From assembly GCA_016707885.1 (NCBI GenBank), contig JADJGU010000001.1, positions 1,181,501-1,245,500 of the forward strand: 64,000 nt of DNA, read 5' to 3'. This stretch comes from Sphingomonadales bacterium. GTDB taxonomy: Bacteria > Pseudomonadota > Alphaproteobacteria > Sphingomonadales > Sphingomonadaceae. The stretch's first letter is position 1, and each line of letters opens with the position of its first letter. The position numbers and the translations under genes are program-made. The notes below the pieces were generated by a model, which had not been told where the DNA came from, did no database searches, and saw only the letters and a program-made list of their open reading frames with translations. Shown in pieces: positions 44,874 to 53,655 of this stretch.

Positions 44874-46597
44874 TGGCCGAAGCCGACCTTCCGGACGATA
44901 CAGCAGGCGGTAACGCGCTTGTGGTGCGCCCGGCAGGCAGGTTGGAAAATCTCACTGCCCGCGTCTCGCTGATGCTGTATCAGCTCAGCTGGCGTACGCC
45001 GCTGCACAAGATGCGGATCACCGGCAAGCTACCCATGAAGTTGCTGGCAGTGCCTGCTGATCCGCTTAGCGGAGACGAGGGGCGCGGTACGGCCATCAGG
45101 ATTGGCAGATTCCACTTCATGGGAATGGAGCAGTCGATCGAGACGATCGATTATGACAAGCCGACGCTTCCCCCGGCCTTTGCCGATTATGTCCACCGTT
45201 TCGACTGGCTGCGCGATCTGACGGCGGCGGTCAATCGCGGCGAAGGTGCGCCACTTGCCGCGTCGATTGCCGAAAAATGGCTCGCTGCCAATGGCGATCG
45301 CCCGCGCATGCCGGCATGGCGGATCGACAATAGCGCGTGGCGCTTTCTCAATATGGCGAGCGCCGCGCCCTATTTGCTGACCAGCACTGACCTCATCTAT
45401 CGCTCCAAAATCCTGAACCATTTTGCGCGCACCGCCCGGCATCTCGACCAGTCGGCGGTCCGCGCGACCAAGCCTTTTGACAAGGTCTGCGGCTGGGCGG
45501 GTGTTGTCGCCGCTTCGCTATTGCTCCCGGAGGGCAAGGCGCGGCGGGCGATGGGTGAGCACAGCCTTGAGGCCGCACTTTCTGATCTGGTTTTCCCCGA
45601 TGGCGGGCTATTGTCGCGTGCGCCGCAGCAACTGATGGAACTGATCGCGCTGCTCTCGACGCTGCGCGAATGCTACATAGCGCGGCAGGAGGATATTCCC
45701 GATTTCCTCACCGATACGCTGGGGCGCAACGTTCCCGCGCTATTGGGGCTGACGCACGCCGATGGCGGGCTGGGTGCATGGCAGGGCTGCGGCCATGTTG
45801 GGGCAGAGCGGATTGAAGCATTGGTGCAGGCCAGCGGCGTCCGTGCCCGTCCGCTGCGGCAGGCCCTCGACTGGGGGTATCAGCGGGTCAGTGCGGGGCC
45901 TGCGGTGTTGCTAGTCGATGCAGGGCCACCACCGCATGCCAAACAGGCGTTGGTGGGCTGCGCTTCGACATTGGCTTTCGAGCTTAGTTTCGGCAAGCAG
46001 CGCATCATTGTCAATTGCGGTGGCGCAGGGCTTGTCGGTGCCAATATTCCCGCCTCATTGGCGCGCGGTCTACGCACCACGGCGGCGCATTCAACCCTGT
46101 GTGTCGATGACAGCAATTCAACCGCCTTGCTTGCAAATGGGCAATTGGGGCGAGGGGTGATCGAGGTGGGTCTCGAGCGCCGTGATATTGACAAGGCGAC
46201 GCGGATCGAGGCCAATCATGATGGTTACTCGAAAGCTTATGGTTTCGTGCATAACCGGGTGCTCATACTGCGATCCGACGGCCTTGAGCTGCGCGGCGAA
46301 GATACGCTTTTGCCGCATGAGAAGCATAAGGGGCGCGAAGAGGTAGGCGCACATCTGCGCTTTCATCTGGGACCCGACATCGAATTGCTGCTCGCCGAAG
46401 ACCGGCGCAGCGTGGCGATGCGGCTTGACGATGGAAGCAGCTGGACCTTTGCGACCACGCTCGGCACGATCGAGGTCGATGACAGTATTTGGGTGGACGA
46501 AAATGGCCGGCCAAACCCCACCCGCCAGCTCGTGATTGGCGTCAATGCGCCAAAGGGCGGCATGACCATTGGCTGGGTACTCAAGTTTCTGGGATAA
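44873..46597 (+). CDS. Heparinase II/III-like protein
   Basis: 574 residues. An alpha-helical N-terminal toroid part (about 20-330) holds LNHFARTARHLDQSAV and WAGVVAASLLLPEGKA. A C-terminal beta-sandwich heparinase II/III domain (about 360-570) holds LSFGKQRIIVNCGGAGLVGA, AAHSTLCVDDSNSTALLANG and ANHDGYSKAYGFVHNRVLIL. No signal peptide is obvious. Homologues between rpe and purH are common in Alphaproteobacteria, but their substrate is not known to me. A lyase acting on a uronic-acid polymer is the family role; intracellular location makes this uncertain. Confidence 0.82.
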   Translation: MAEADLPDDTAGGNALVVRPAGRLENLTARVSLMLYQLSWRTPLHKMRITGKLPMKLLAVPADPLSGDEGRGTAIRIGRFHFMGMEQSIETIDYDKPTLPPAFADYVHRFDWLRDLTAAVNRGEGAPLAASIAEKWLAANGDRPRMPAWRIDNSAWRFLNMASAAPYLLTSTDLIYRSKILNHFARTARHLDQSAVRATKPFDKVCGWAGVVAASLLLPEGKARRAMGEHSLEAALSDLVFPDGGLLSRAPQQLMELIALLSTLRECYIARQEDIPDFLTDTLGRNVPALLGLTHADGGLGAWQGCGHVGAERIEALVQASGVRARPLRQALDWGYQRVSAGPAVLLVDAGPPPHAKQALVGCASTLAFELSFGKQRIIVNCGGAGLVGANIPASLARGLRTTAAHSTLCVDDSNSTALLANGQLGRGVIEVGLERRDIDKATRIEANHDGYSKAYGFVHNRVLILRSDGLELRGEDTLLPHEKHKGREEVGAHLRFHLGPDIELLLAEDRRSVAMRLDDGSSWTFATTLGTIEVDDSIWVDENGRPNPTRQLVIGVNAPKGGMTIGWVLKFLG

Positions 46598-46602
46598 GCA
46601 TA

Positions 46603-48192
46603 ATGAGCGATGTGAAGATCAAGCGGGCACTGCTTTCGGTGTCGGACAAGAGTGGGCTGGTTGAACTTGGCCATGCGTTGGCCAAGCGCGATGTCGAACT
46701 GGTATCGACCGGCGGCACCGCGAAGACGCTGCGCGATGCCGGGCTGCAGGTAAAGGATATCAGCGACCTCACCGGCTTCCCCGAAATGATGGACGGCCGC
46801 GTCAAAACGCTGCACCCCAAGGTGCATGGCGGCCTCCTCGCGGTGCGCGACAATGCAGAGCATGCCGCTTCGATGAAGGAACATGGCATCGGCGCGATCG
46901 ATCTGGTGGTCGTCAATCTCTACCCCTTTGCGCAGACGGTCGCCAAGGGCGCGAGCCGCGACGAGATCATCGAGAATATCGACATTGGCGGCCCGTCGAT
47001 GGTACGCAGCGCAGCCAAGAACCATGCCTATGTCACGATTGTTACCGATCCTGCCGACTATGATAATTTGATCGCCGAGATGGAGGAATCGGGCGGCAAG
47101 ACCAGCTATGATTTCCGCCGCAAATGTGCGGCCAAGGCCTATTCGGCAACGGCCGCCTATGACAGCATGATCAGCCAGTGGTTCGCCTTTGCCGATCAAC
47201 AGCAATTCTTCCCCGATATGCTGGCGATCAATGGCAATCGTGCCGAAGAGCTGCGTTATGGCGAAAACCCGCACCAGCGCGCGGCGCTGTATGTCCCGGT
47301 TGGTCCGCACGGATCGGGCATCGCGCAGGCGGAGCAAATCCAGGGCAAGGAACTGTCCTATAACAATTATAACGATGCCGACGCTGCGCTCGAGCTGGTC
47401 AGCGAATTTCGCGATGGGCCGCCGACGGTTGTTATCGTCAAGCATGCCAATCCGTGTGGCGTGGCCACGGGTGATACGCTGATCGAGGCTTATCGCGCTG
47501 CGCTTGAATGCGACAGCGTTTCGGCCTTTGGCGGGATTGTTGCTGTCAACCGTCCGCTAGATGGCGCGACGGCCGAGGCGATTACCGAGATTTTCACGGA
47601 GGTCGTTGCTGCTCCTGCTGCTGACGATGCGGCAAAGGCCGTATTCGCCAAGAAGAAGAATTTGCGCCTGCTACTGACCGGCGACCTGCCCGATCCGAAG
47701 CGCGGCGGGTTGATGGTGAAGCCAATAACCGGCGGACTGCTGGTGCAGTCGCGCGATAATGGTTTCGTGCCTGACAGCGATTTCAAGGTGGTGACGAAGC
47801 GTGCGCCGACGGCGCAGGAACTGGCCGACTGCCGCTTTGCCTGGACAGTCGCCAAACATGTCAAATCGAATGCGATTGTCTATGCGAAAGACGGTGCGAC
47901 AGCGGGCATTGGTGCCGGCCAGATGAACCGCCGCGACAGCGCCCGCATCGCCGCGATCAAGGCGCGCGAGGCAGCGGAAACCTATGGTTGGGAAAGTCCG
48001 CGCACCGTTGGTTCAGCCGTTGCGTCTGACGCTTTTTTCCCGTTTGCCGATGGTCTGCTGGCCGCAGTCGAAGCAGGGGCGACGGCAGTGATCCAGCCAG
48101 GCGGCTCAATGCGCGACGAAGAAGTCATCGCCGCCGCTGACGAAGCAGGGCTGGCGATGGTCTTCACCGGGATGCGGCATTTCAGGCATTGA
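46603..48192 (+). CDS. purH: Bifunctional AICAR transformylase/IMP cyclohydrolase
   Basis: 529 residues from ATG 46603, 5 nt after the heparinase-like stop. An N-terminal IMP cyclohydrolase/MGS domain (about 1-200) has RALLSVSDKSGLVELGHAL and DGRVKTLHPKVHGG. The C-terminal transformylase (about 205-529) has LRYGENPHQRAALY, VIVKHANPCGVA, KSNAIVYAKDGATAGIGAGQ and DAFFPFADG. It performs the last two steps of IMP synthesis. Complete. Confidence 0.95.
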   Translation: MSDVKIKRALLSVSDKSGLVELGHALAKRDVELVSTGGTAKTLRDAGLQVKDISDLTGFPEMMDGRVKTLHPKVHGGLLAVRDNAEHAASMKEHGIGAIDLVVVNLYPFAQTVAKGASRDEIIENIDIGGPSMVRSAAKNHAYVTIVTDPADYDNLIAEMEESGGKTSYDFRRKCAAKAYSATAAYDSMISQWFAFADQQQFFPDMLAINGNRAEELRYGENPHQRAALYVPVGPHGSGIAQAEQIQGKELSYNNYNDADAALELVSEFRDGPPTVVIVKHANPCGVATGDTLIEAYRAALECDSVSAFGGIVAVNRPLDGATAEAITEIFTEVVAAPAADDAAKAVFAKKKNLRLLLTGDLPDPKRGGLMVKPITGGLLVQSRDNGFVPDSDFKVVTKRAPTAQELADCRFAWTVAKHVKSNAIVYAKDGATAGIGAGQMNRRDSARIAAIKAREAAETYGWESPRTVGSAVASDAFFPFADGLLAAVEAGATAVIQPGGSMRDEEVIAAADEAGLAMVFTGMRHFRH

Positions 48193-48203
48193 GGCTCTTT
48201 CCC

Positions 48204-48356
48204 CTCTCCCATTGGCAGAGGGTTGCGCAGACTTGCAAGCGTGCTTGCTAGTCGCAGCTGGGTGAGGAGATGTGCACCGTTGATAGCGCAGAACCCTCAC
48301 CAACTCCGCCTAGGCGCTAACACGCCAAGACTTCATATCCTTTCCCAACGGGAGAG
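48204..48356. repeat. Nested palindromic intergenic element
   Basis: The ends pair as ctctcccattgg (48204-48215) with ccaacgggagag (48345-48356), one mismatch, and inside them ggtgagg (48261-48267) pairs with cctcacc (48295-48301). It fills the gap between the convergent purH and helicase genes. Similar CTCTCCC...GGGAGAG elements are scattered through sphingomonad genomes as far as I recall; only one copy is in this window. Confidence 0.5.
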
Positions 48357-48363
48357 GATTTAC

Positions 48364-49884
48364 TTACCGAGCCCGCTTCACCGCAGTTTTGAACTTGCCC
48401 ACGCCCGAAGGCTTGGGGCCGTAGTTGCGCGGGCGATCTCCGTCGCGGCCTTGCGCAGCAGCGCTGATCGGTGGGCCACCACGTTTGTGGTTGGGGCGAT
48501 TGTCGGCGCGCGGCGTGCCGCGATCTTCCCGACGTTCGCTGCTGCGATCATCGCGGACCGGGATTTCGTCACGGCCATAGCCGTCGCGGCTCATCAACGG
48601 GCTGCCATGGGCGGGACGCGCACGGCCTGGGCCTTGACGACCACCGGGGCGGCCCTGGCCCTGACGTTCGCCGCCGGGGCGTCCGCCTGCACGGCGCGGT
48701 TGTTCCTCGCGCTTGGCGACGACCGGCTTGGGCATTTCGGCGACCAGCTGGCGGAAGCCTTCGGGAAGGCCTTCCTGCATCAGGCGAACCTTGGTCAGCC
48801 GCTCGATATCCTTCAGGTAACCGCGCTCGTCATCGCTAACAAAGCTGACCGCAATACCGTCAGCACCAGCACGCGCGGTGCGGCCGATACGGTGGACATA
48901 TTGATCGGGCACATTGGGCAGTTCGTAATTGAACACATGGCTGACGCCGGGCACGTCGATACCGCGTGCAGCGATATCGGTGGCGACCAGCACCTTCAGA
49001 TGCCCGTGGCGGAAGCCCTGCATCGCGGCGGTGCGCTGACCCTGGCTCTTGTTGCCATGGATCGCGGCGGCCTTGATGCCAGCGCCTGCCAGATGGCGGA
49101 CGACACGGTCGGCGCCATGCTTGGTGCGGGTAAAGACTAGTGCGCGCTCCACCGCCTCATCCTTGAGACGATAGTTGAGCAACGCCTGCTTTTCACCCTG
49201 GGTGACGAAGGTGACAAACTGATCAACGCGTTCCGCAGTTGTCGCCGCCGGCGTCACCGAGACGCGCACGGGGTTGTTGAGGAAACGGTTGCCCAGTTCG
49301 GCAATCGCCTTGGGCATGGTGGCCGAAAAGAATAGGCTCTGGCGCTTTTTGGGGAGCATCAGGTCGATGCGCTTCAGCGCGTGGATGAAGCCCAGGTCCA
49401 TCATCTGGTCGGCTTCGTCGAGCACGAAGATTTCAACGTCCTTCAGGCTGAGCGCGCGCTGCTCGATCAGGTCGAGCAGACGGCCCGGCGTGGCGACGAG
49501 AATGTCGGTGCCTGCCTGCAGCTTCTTTTTCTGCGTGAAAATTGGCATGCCGCCGAACACGCAGTTGACGGTCAGGCCCAGAAACTTACCATAGTCGCGG
49601 AATTTTTCCGCAATCTGTGCCGCAAGTTCGCGGGTCGGCGAAAGCACCAGCATCCGGCAGCCATAGGGCACGCGCGGTTTGATGTTGGTGGCGAAATGGT
49701 GGAGTGACGGCAGCGCGAAGGCAGCGGTCTTGCCGGTGCCAGTCTGCGCGATGCCGCACAGGTCACGACCTTCCAGCAGCGGCGGGATCGCCTGCATCTG
49801 GATCGGGGTCGGGGTATCATAACCCGAAGCGGCAAGCGCCTTCAGGAGGGGTTGGGCAAGGCCCAGTTCTTCAAAAAAAGACAT
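48364..49884 (-). CDS. DEAD-box RNA helicase, RhlE type
   Basis: 506 residues from ATG 49884, starting MSFFEELGLAQPLLKALAAS as usual; the frame upstream to 50052 is non-coding. Motifs in order: Q motif YDTPTPIQMQAIP, Walker A AQTGTGKT, PTRELAAQI, DEAD (VLDEADQMMDLGF), SAT, then the second RecA domain with TDIAARGIDVPGV and HRIGRTARAG. From about residue 385 a long arginine/glycine-rich tail follows, typical of RhlE. Such helicases remodel rRNA and aid the degradosome or cold adaptation. Confidence 0.9.
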   Translation of the reverse strand: MSFFEELGLAQPLLKALAASGYDTPTPIQMQAIPPLLEGRDLCGIAQTGTGKTAAFALPSLHHFATNIKPRVPYGCRMLVLSPTRELAAQIAEKFRDYGKFLGLTVNCVFGGMPIFTQKKKLQAGTDILVATPGRLLDLIEQRALSLKDVEIFVLDEADQMMDLGFIHALKRIDLMLPKKRQSLFFSATMPKAIAELGNRFLNNPVRVSVTPAATTAERVDQFVTFVTQGEKQALLNYRLKDEAVERALVFTRTKHGADRVVRHLAGAGIKAAAIHGNKSQGQRTAAMQGFRHGHLKVLVATDIAARGIDVPGVSHVFNYELPNVPDQYVHRIGRTARAGADGIAVSFVSDDERGYLKDIERLTKVRLMQEGLPEGFRQLVAEMPKPVVAKREEQPRRAGGRPGGERQGQGRPGGRQGPGRARPAHGSPLMSRDGYGRDEIPVRDDRSSERREDRGTPRADNRPNHKRGGPPISAAAQGRDGDRPRNYGPKPSGVGKFKTAVKRAR

Positions 49885-50263
49885 ATAAACTCTCAAAATA
49901 TGCATGATGCAGCCCGCGCGGCCATAGGGCAGCGCGCGGCGCACAAGCGGGTTTAAGGGAAAGCGAAACGCCGACCCCTTGGAAACCACCCCGCGTGAAT
50001 TGGGAAGCCTCTTGGCTGCGCGCATCTCTCGATCGACGGAGCTTTTGAACAAGCTCTCACGCTGTCGATACTGCGGCGGGAACCTCCGCTCGCCTCATGC
50101 GCTTGGGGGCCATATGGGCTTGGCGCGTCGAAAAAGCAAGAAAATTTCGCAGTGCAGCAATTTTCACTTTTCGAGCACGTGCCATGCGCCTTGTTAACTT
50201 TTCATTATCCAATTTCGTTCAGAGATTTCGCGTAATCGCTCATTCGCTGGAGGAAATGCGACA
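49885..50263. other. Divergent intergenic region, no gene seen
   Basis: 379 nt between the helicase and the flavoprotein gene, which must carry both promoters. GGAGGAA lies 8 nt before the ATG at 50264. A short open frame here (49979-50197) shows no conserved features. TTGTTAACTTTTCATTATCC around 50190 is AT-rich and could be promoter DNA for the downstream operon, but no -10 is certain. Confidence 0.45.
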
Positions 50264-51850
50264 ATGTCGGGGCAACAACAGGGTATTGTAGACGTAGCAA
50301 TCATTGGCGCGGGGCCTGCCGGGCTGACCGCCGCCTATCTGCTGTCGAAAAAGGGCTATAGCGTCACCGTCATCGAAAAAGACGAACGCTATGTCGGTGG
50401 CATTAGCCGCACCGTGGAGGTTGACGGCTATCGCTTCGACATTGGTGGCCACCGCTTCTTTTCGAAGTCGAAGGAAGTGGTCGACCTGTGGAACGAAATC
50501 CTGCCCAATGATTTCATCCAGCGTCCGCGCATGAGCCGCATCTATTATGAAGGCAAATTCTACAGCTATCCGCTGCGCGCCTTTGAAGCCTTGTTCAACC
50601 TCGGCATCGTGCGTTCGACGCTGTGCATGGCGAGCTATGTGAAGGCCAAGGCTTTCCCGAACACGAAGGTTCGTAGCTTTGAGGACTGGACGGTCAACCA
50701 GTTCGGTCACAAGCTCTATTCGATCTTTTTCAAGACCTATACCGAAAAGGTATGGGGAATGCCCTGCGACGAAATGTCGGCAGACTGGGCAGCGCAGCGC
50801 ATCAAGGGATTGAGCCTGGGTGCTGCGGTGGTGGACGGGCTGAAGCGTTCGCTTGGCCTGAACAAAAAGCCCAATGACGGTATGGAGACCAAGACACTGC
50901 TCGAAACCTTCCGCTATCCGCGGCTCGGCCCTGGCATGATGTGGGATGCTGCGCGTGATTTCGTTGTCGCCAAGGGCAATAGCGTATTGATGGGCCACAG
51001 CTTCAAGCAGCTGGCGCAGGATTCCACAGGAAACTGGCGTTTGTCGGCAACCAAGGCGAATGGCAGCGAGACTGTTATCGAAGCCCGCCATGTGATCAGT
51101 TCAGCACCCATGCGGGAACTGTCGGCACGTATTCACCCACTTCCGCAGACTTCGCTTGAGGCATCAAACCTCAAATATCGCGACTTCCTGACCGTCGCCT
51201 TGATGATCAAGTCGGACGACCTGTTCCCCGACAACTGGATCTATATCCACGACAGCAAGGTGAAGGTCGGCCGCGTACAGAATTTCCGCAGCTGGTCGCC
51301 TGAAATGGTGCCCGATCCGTCGATCGCGTGCGTCGGCCTCGAATATTTCTGCTTTGAAGGCGATGGACTCTGGTCATCGAGCGATGCTGATCTGGTCGAG
51401 CTTGCGAAAAAGGAAATGGCGATCCTGGGCCTGTGCAACCCTGAGGACGTGGTCGGCGGTGCGGTTGTCCGTCAGGAAAAGGCCTATCCGGTCTATGACG
51501 ACAGCTATGCCGCGAATGTCGAGGCGATGCGTTCGGAACTCGAAGACAAATATCCGACGCTGCACATGGTCGGTCGCAACGGGATGCACCGTTACAACAA
51601 TCAGGATCATGCGATGATGACCGCTATGCTGACGGTCGAGAATATCGAGGCTGGTGCCCGCGTTTATAATATCTGGAACGTCAACGAAGACGCCGAATAT
51701 CATGAAGCGGGTGATGAAGGTGAACAGGAAAAGATCGTGGTCAAGGTGACCGAAGATCAGGCCGCCGCGCTGACGTCAGAACGTGATGTGCCGACCCGCG
51801 TCACATCCGCGGCTGACGCTGAACCCCGCAAGATAGACAAGGCGGCCTAA
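50264..51850 (+). CDS. UDP-galactopyranose-mutase-like FAD/NAD(P)-binding protein
   Basis: 528 residues. The dinucleotide-binding start is VAIIGAGPAGLTAAYLLSKK with an acidic strand end VIEKDERYVGGISRT. RFDIGGHRFFSKSKEV is a hallmark of the UDP-galactopyranose-mutase-like branch of the amine oxidase superfamily, and the end has the second FAD contact GRNGMHRYNNQDHAMMTAML. The role is probably a redox-assisted sugar-nucleotide isomerisation or desaturation. It heads a run of four genes for envelope glycan modification; the gap to gtrA is only 5 nt. The last 45 residues are charged and likely disordered. Confidence 0.78.
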   Translation: MSGQQQGIVDVAIIGAGPAGLTAAYLLSKKGYSVTVIEKDERYVGGISRTVEVDGYRFDIGGHRFFSKSKEVVDLWNEILPNDFIQRPRMSRIYYEGKFYSYPLRAFEALFNLGIVRSTLCMASYVKAKAFPNTKVRSFEDWTVNQFGHKLYSIFFKTYTEKVWGMPCDEMSADWAAQRIKGLSLGAAVVDGLKRSLGLNKKPNDGMETKTLLETFRYPRLGPGMMWDAARDFVVAKGNSVLMGHSFKQLAQDSTGNWRLSATKANGSETVIEARHVISSAPMRELSARIHPLPQTSLEASNLKYRDFLTVALMIKSDDLFPDNWIYIHDSKVKVGRVQNFRSWSPEMVPDPSIACVGLEYFCFEGDGLWSSSDADLVELAKKEMAILGLCNPEDVVGGAVVRQEKAYPVYDDSYAANVEAMRSELEDKYPTLHMVGRNGMHRYNNQDHAMMTAMLTVENIEAGARVYNIWNVNEDAEYHEAGDEGEQEKIVVKVTEDQAAALTSERDVPTRVTSAADAEPRKIDKAA

Positions 51851-51855
51851 AACTC

Positions 51856-52266
51856 ATGGATCGGGCAATTGCCTCCGCCATGCAGCTTTGGCAGCGGTTC
51901 ACGATAACCCGCTACCTCGTCGCCAGCATCATCGCGCTTGCCTTTGACGTGGCGCTGTTTTCCAGCCTCGTCGCAGTAAAGGTCGATCCGACGCTGGCTT
52001 CGGCGGCTGGCTATTGTGCAGGTATCATTGTCCATTGGCTGGTCAGCGCCAATCTGGTCTTCACGGGCAAGACTCGGGAAGGCGCGGCGCTGCACATCCA
52101 GCGTGCATTGTTTGCCGGGTCTGCGCTCGCCGGACTGGGCATAACGGTGGCGACGGTGGAGCTGTTGGGCAGGGCGGGGGTGCATCCTATTCCATCGAAG
52201 GGTGCCGCCGTCGGGGTCAGTTTCTTCGCGGTCTATGCGTTGCGTAAATGGGGGGTTTTCCGGTGA
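51856..52266 (+). CDS. GtrA family membrane protein
   Basis: 136 residues with four hydrophobic segments (ASIIALAFDVALFSSLVAV, LASAAGYCAGIIVHWLVSAN, ALFAGSALAGLGITVATVEL, AAVGVSFFAVYALRKWGVF). The C-terminal FxxRKWGVF form is characteristic. GtrA proteins help move polyprenyl-phosphate-linked sugars across the inner membrane or serve arabinan and O-antigen glucosylation. It sits directly between the flavoprotein and the sulfatase-like gene and overlaps the latter by 4 nt, fitting a lipid-linked sugar donor pathway. Confidence 0.85.
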   Translation: MDRAIASAMQLWQRFTITRYLVASIIALAFDVALFSSLVAVKVDPTLASAAGYCAGIIVHWLVSANLVFTGKTREGAALHIQRALFAGSALAGLGITVATVELLGRAGVHPIPSKGAAVGVSFFAVYALRKWGVFR

Positions 52267-53639
52267 CAACTCTAACGGCACAGGCCTCTCGCCCTCCATT
52301 CTGGGGCGTTGATGAACAATTGAAACGCTTTGGCCATTGGCTGCTCATCTGGGTTGTGCTCGCCAATATCGGCTTTGCCATATTGTGGTTCTCGGGCGCG
52401 CCACCGCGTCACTTGGATATCGTCTATACCGGCCTTGTCGGTCTGGTGGTGATGCGCGCGTCTTTCTGGATACGTTATACGGCCTTTGTCGGCAGTCTGC
52501 TCTATTCGACGCTGAAATTTGTTGGTGGCTTGTTCAACCTCAACATTTCCTCGCTCCTCTATTCGCTGCAATTTTTTGCCGAAATCAAGCCTGCTAACTC
52601 TTATGATTATATCGGTGCTGCCGTCGCAATTCTTGCAATCATGGCCATTGGTTGGCGGCTGCTAAAGCGTGATACGCATTTCTCGCGGCCATTGCTGATC
52701 GCTGGGGCGGGCGGACTTTTCTTCACGCTTGCTGCCGTCGACCTGTGGATGGGCCGGGACATGCGTGGCCATTATTTCCGGGCGGCACCGGCTGGCGCAA
52801 CCTTTGACTCGGCCACCAACAGCAGCGGTTTTGTGACCCGTGCAGACGGTAAGCGGCACCTGATCCTGATAGTGGTCGAAGCTATGGGCCTGCCGCAGGG
52901 CAATGCCGAAATGTCGCGACTGATGTTCGCCCCGCTGTTGCAGGACAAAGCTGTGCGGGCAAAATTCGATTTCAGCCGGGGCTCATCGCCTTATTATAAC
53001 AGCACCACCGCAGGCGAGATTCGCGAACTATGCGGTCGCTGGGGCGACTATTATGACCTTGTTGACCGCAAGGATGATGCATGTATTCCGGCCAAGCTGG
53101 CTGCCAAGGGTTATGATACATTAGCAATGCACAGTTTCACGCCGAATTTCTTTGCGCGTGAAAAATGGTATCCCAATGTCGGATTCCAACACATGGCCTT
53201 CAAAAACGACATGGTTGCGGAGGGTTCTGAAAAATGCGGAGGTGTTTTCCCCGGCGCCTGCGACCGCGATATTCCGCGCCAGATTTCAGCGCGGTTGAAA
53301 TCTGCAGAAAAGCCGACTTTTCTCTATTGGCTGACGCTCAATTCACACTTGCCGGTGCCTGCGGGGCTCAATCTGAATGTTGATAATTGCGAACGCGTAT
53401 CTCCGCTGCTGAAAAGCGAGTACCCGCAGATTTGCAGGCAATTTGCGATCTATGATGATATTTTCGCGGCACTTGCGAAAGAAATTGCGGCCTCAGACTT
53501 TCCCGAAGCCGACATATTGATTGTCGGTGACCATATGCCGCCCTATTTCGACCGGCATCACCGGACCCAGTTTGATCCGGCGAAGGTTCCCTGGCTGTAT
53601 CTGCGGCACAAGTCGGTAACGCACCCCCAGTCGATCTGA
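52263..53639 (+). CDS. Membrane sulfatase-like/phosphoglycerol-transferase-like enzyme
   Basis: 458 residues from GTG 52263, which overlaps the gtrA stop as GTGA; an ATG at 52248 in the same frame is possible. Four to five N-terminal helices (to about 175) precede an alkaline-phosphatase-superfamily domain: LILIVVEAMGLP with a metal-ligand glutamate, SPYYNSTTAGEIRELCG with the likely threonine nucleophile, FLYWLTLNSHLPVP, and ILIVGDHMPPYFDRHHR with the Asp-His metal pair. This layout matches lipoteichoic-acid synthase/EptA-like transferases that decorate outer surface glycans with phosphate-linked groups. Substrate unknown. Confidence 0.72.
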   Translation: MTTLTAQASRPPFWGVDEQLKRFGHWLLIWVVLANIGFAILWFSGAPPRHLDIVYTGLVGLVVMRASFWIRYTAFVGSLLYSTLKFVGGLFNLNISSLLYSLQFFAEIKPANSYDYIGAAVAILAIMAIGWRLLKRDTHFSRPLLIAGAGGLFFTLAAVDLWMGRDMRGHYFRAAPAGATFDSATNSSGFVTRADGKRHLILIVVEAMGLPQGNAEMSRLMFAPLLQDKAVRAKFDFSRGSSPYYNSTTAGEIRELCGRWGDYYDLVDRKDDACIPAKLAAKGYDTLAMHSFTPNFFAREKWYPNVGFQHMAFKNDMVAEGSEKCGGVFPGACDRDIPRQISARLKSAEKPTFLYWLTLNSHLPVPAGLNLNVDNCERVSPLLKSEYPQICRQFAIYDDIFAALAKEIAASDFPEADILIVGDHMPPYFDRHHRTQFDPAKVPWLYLRHKSVTHPQSI

Positions 53640-53655
53640 TCGAGTGGACAGCAAG

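Noticed and set aside
49979..50197. A 72-residue frame with CRYCGG and HALGGH, reminiscent of a zinc finger
   Set aside because: No ribosome site, in a divergent promoter region, and the spacing does not fit a known bacterial zinc-finger family.
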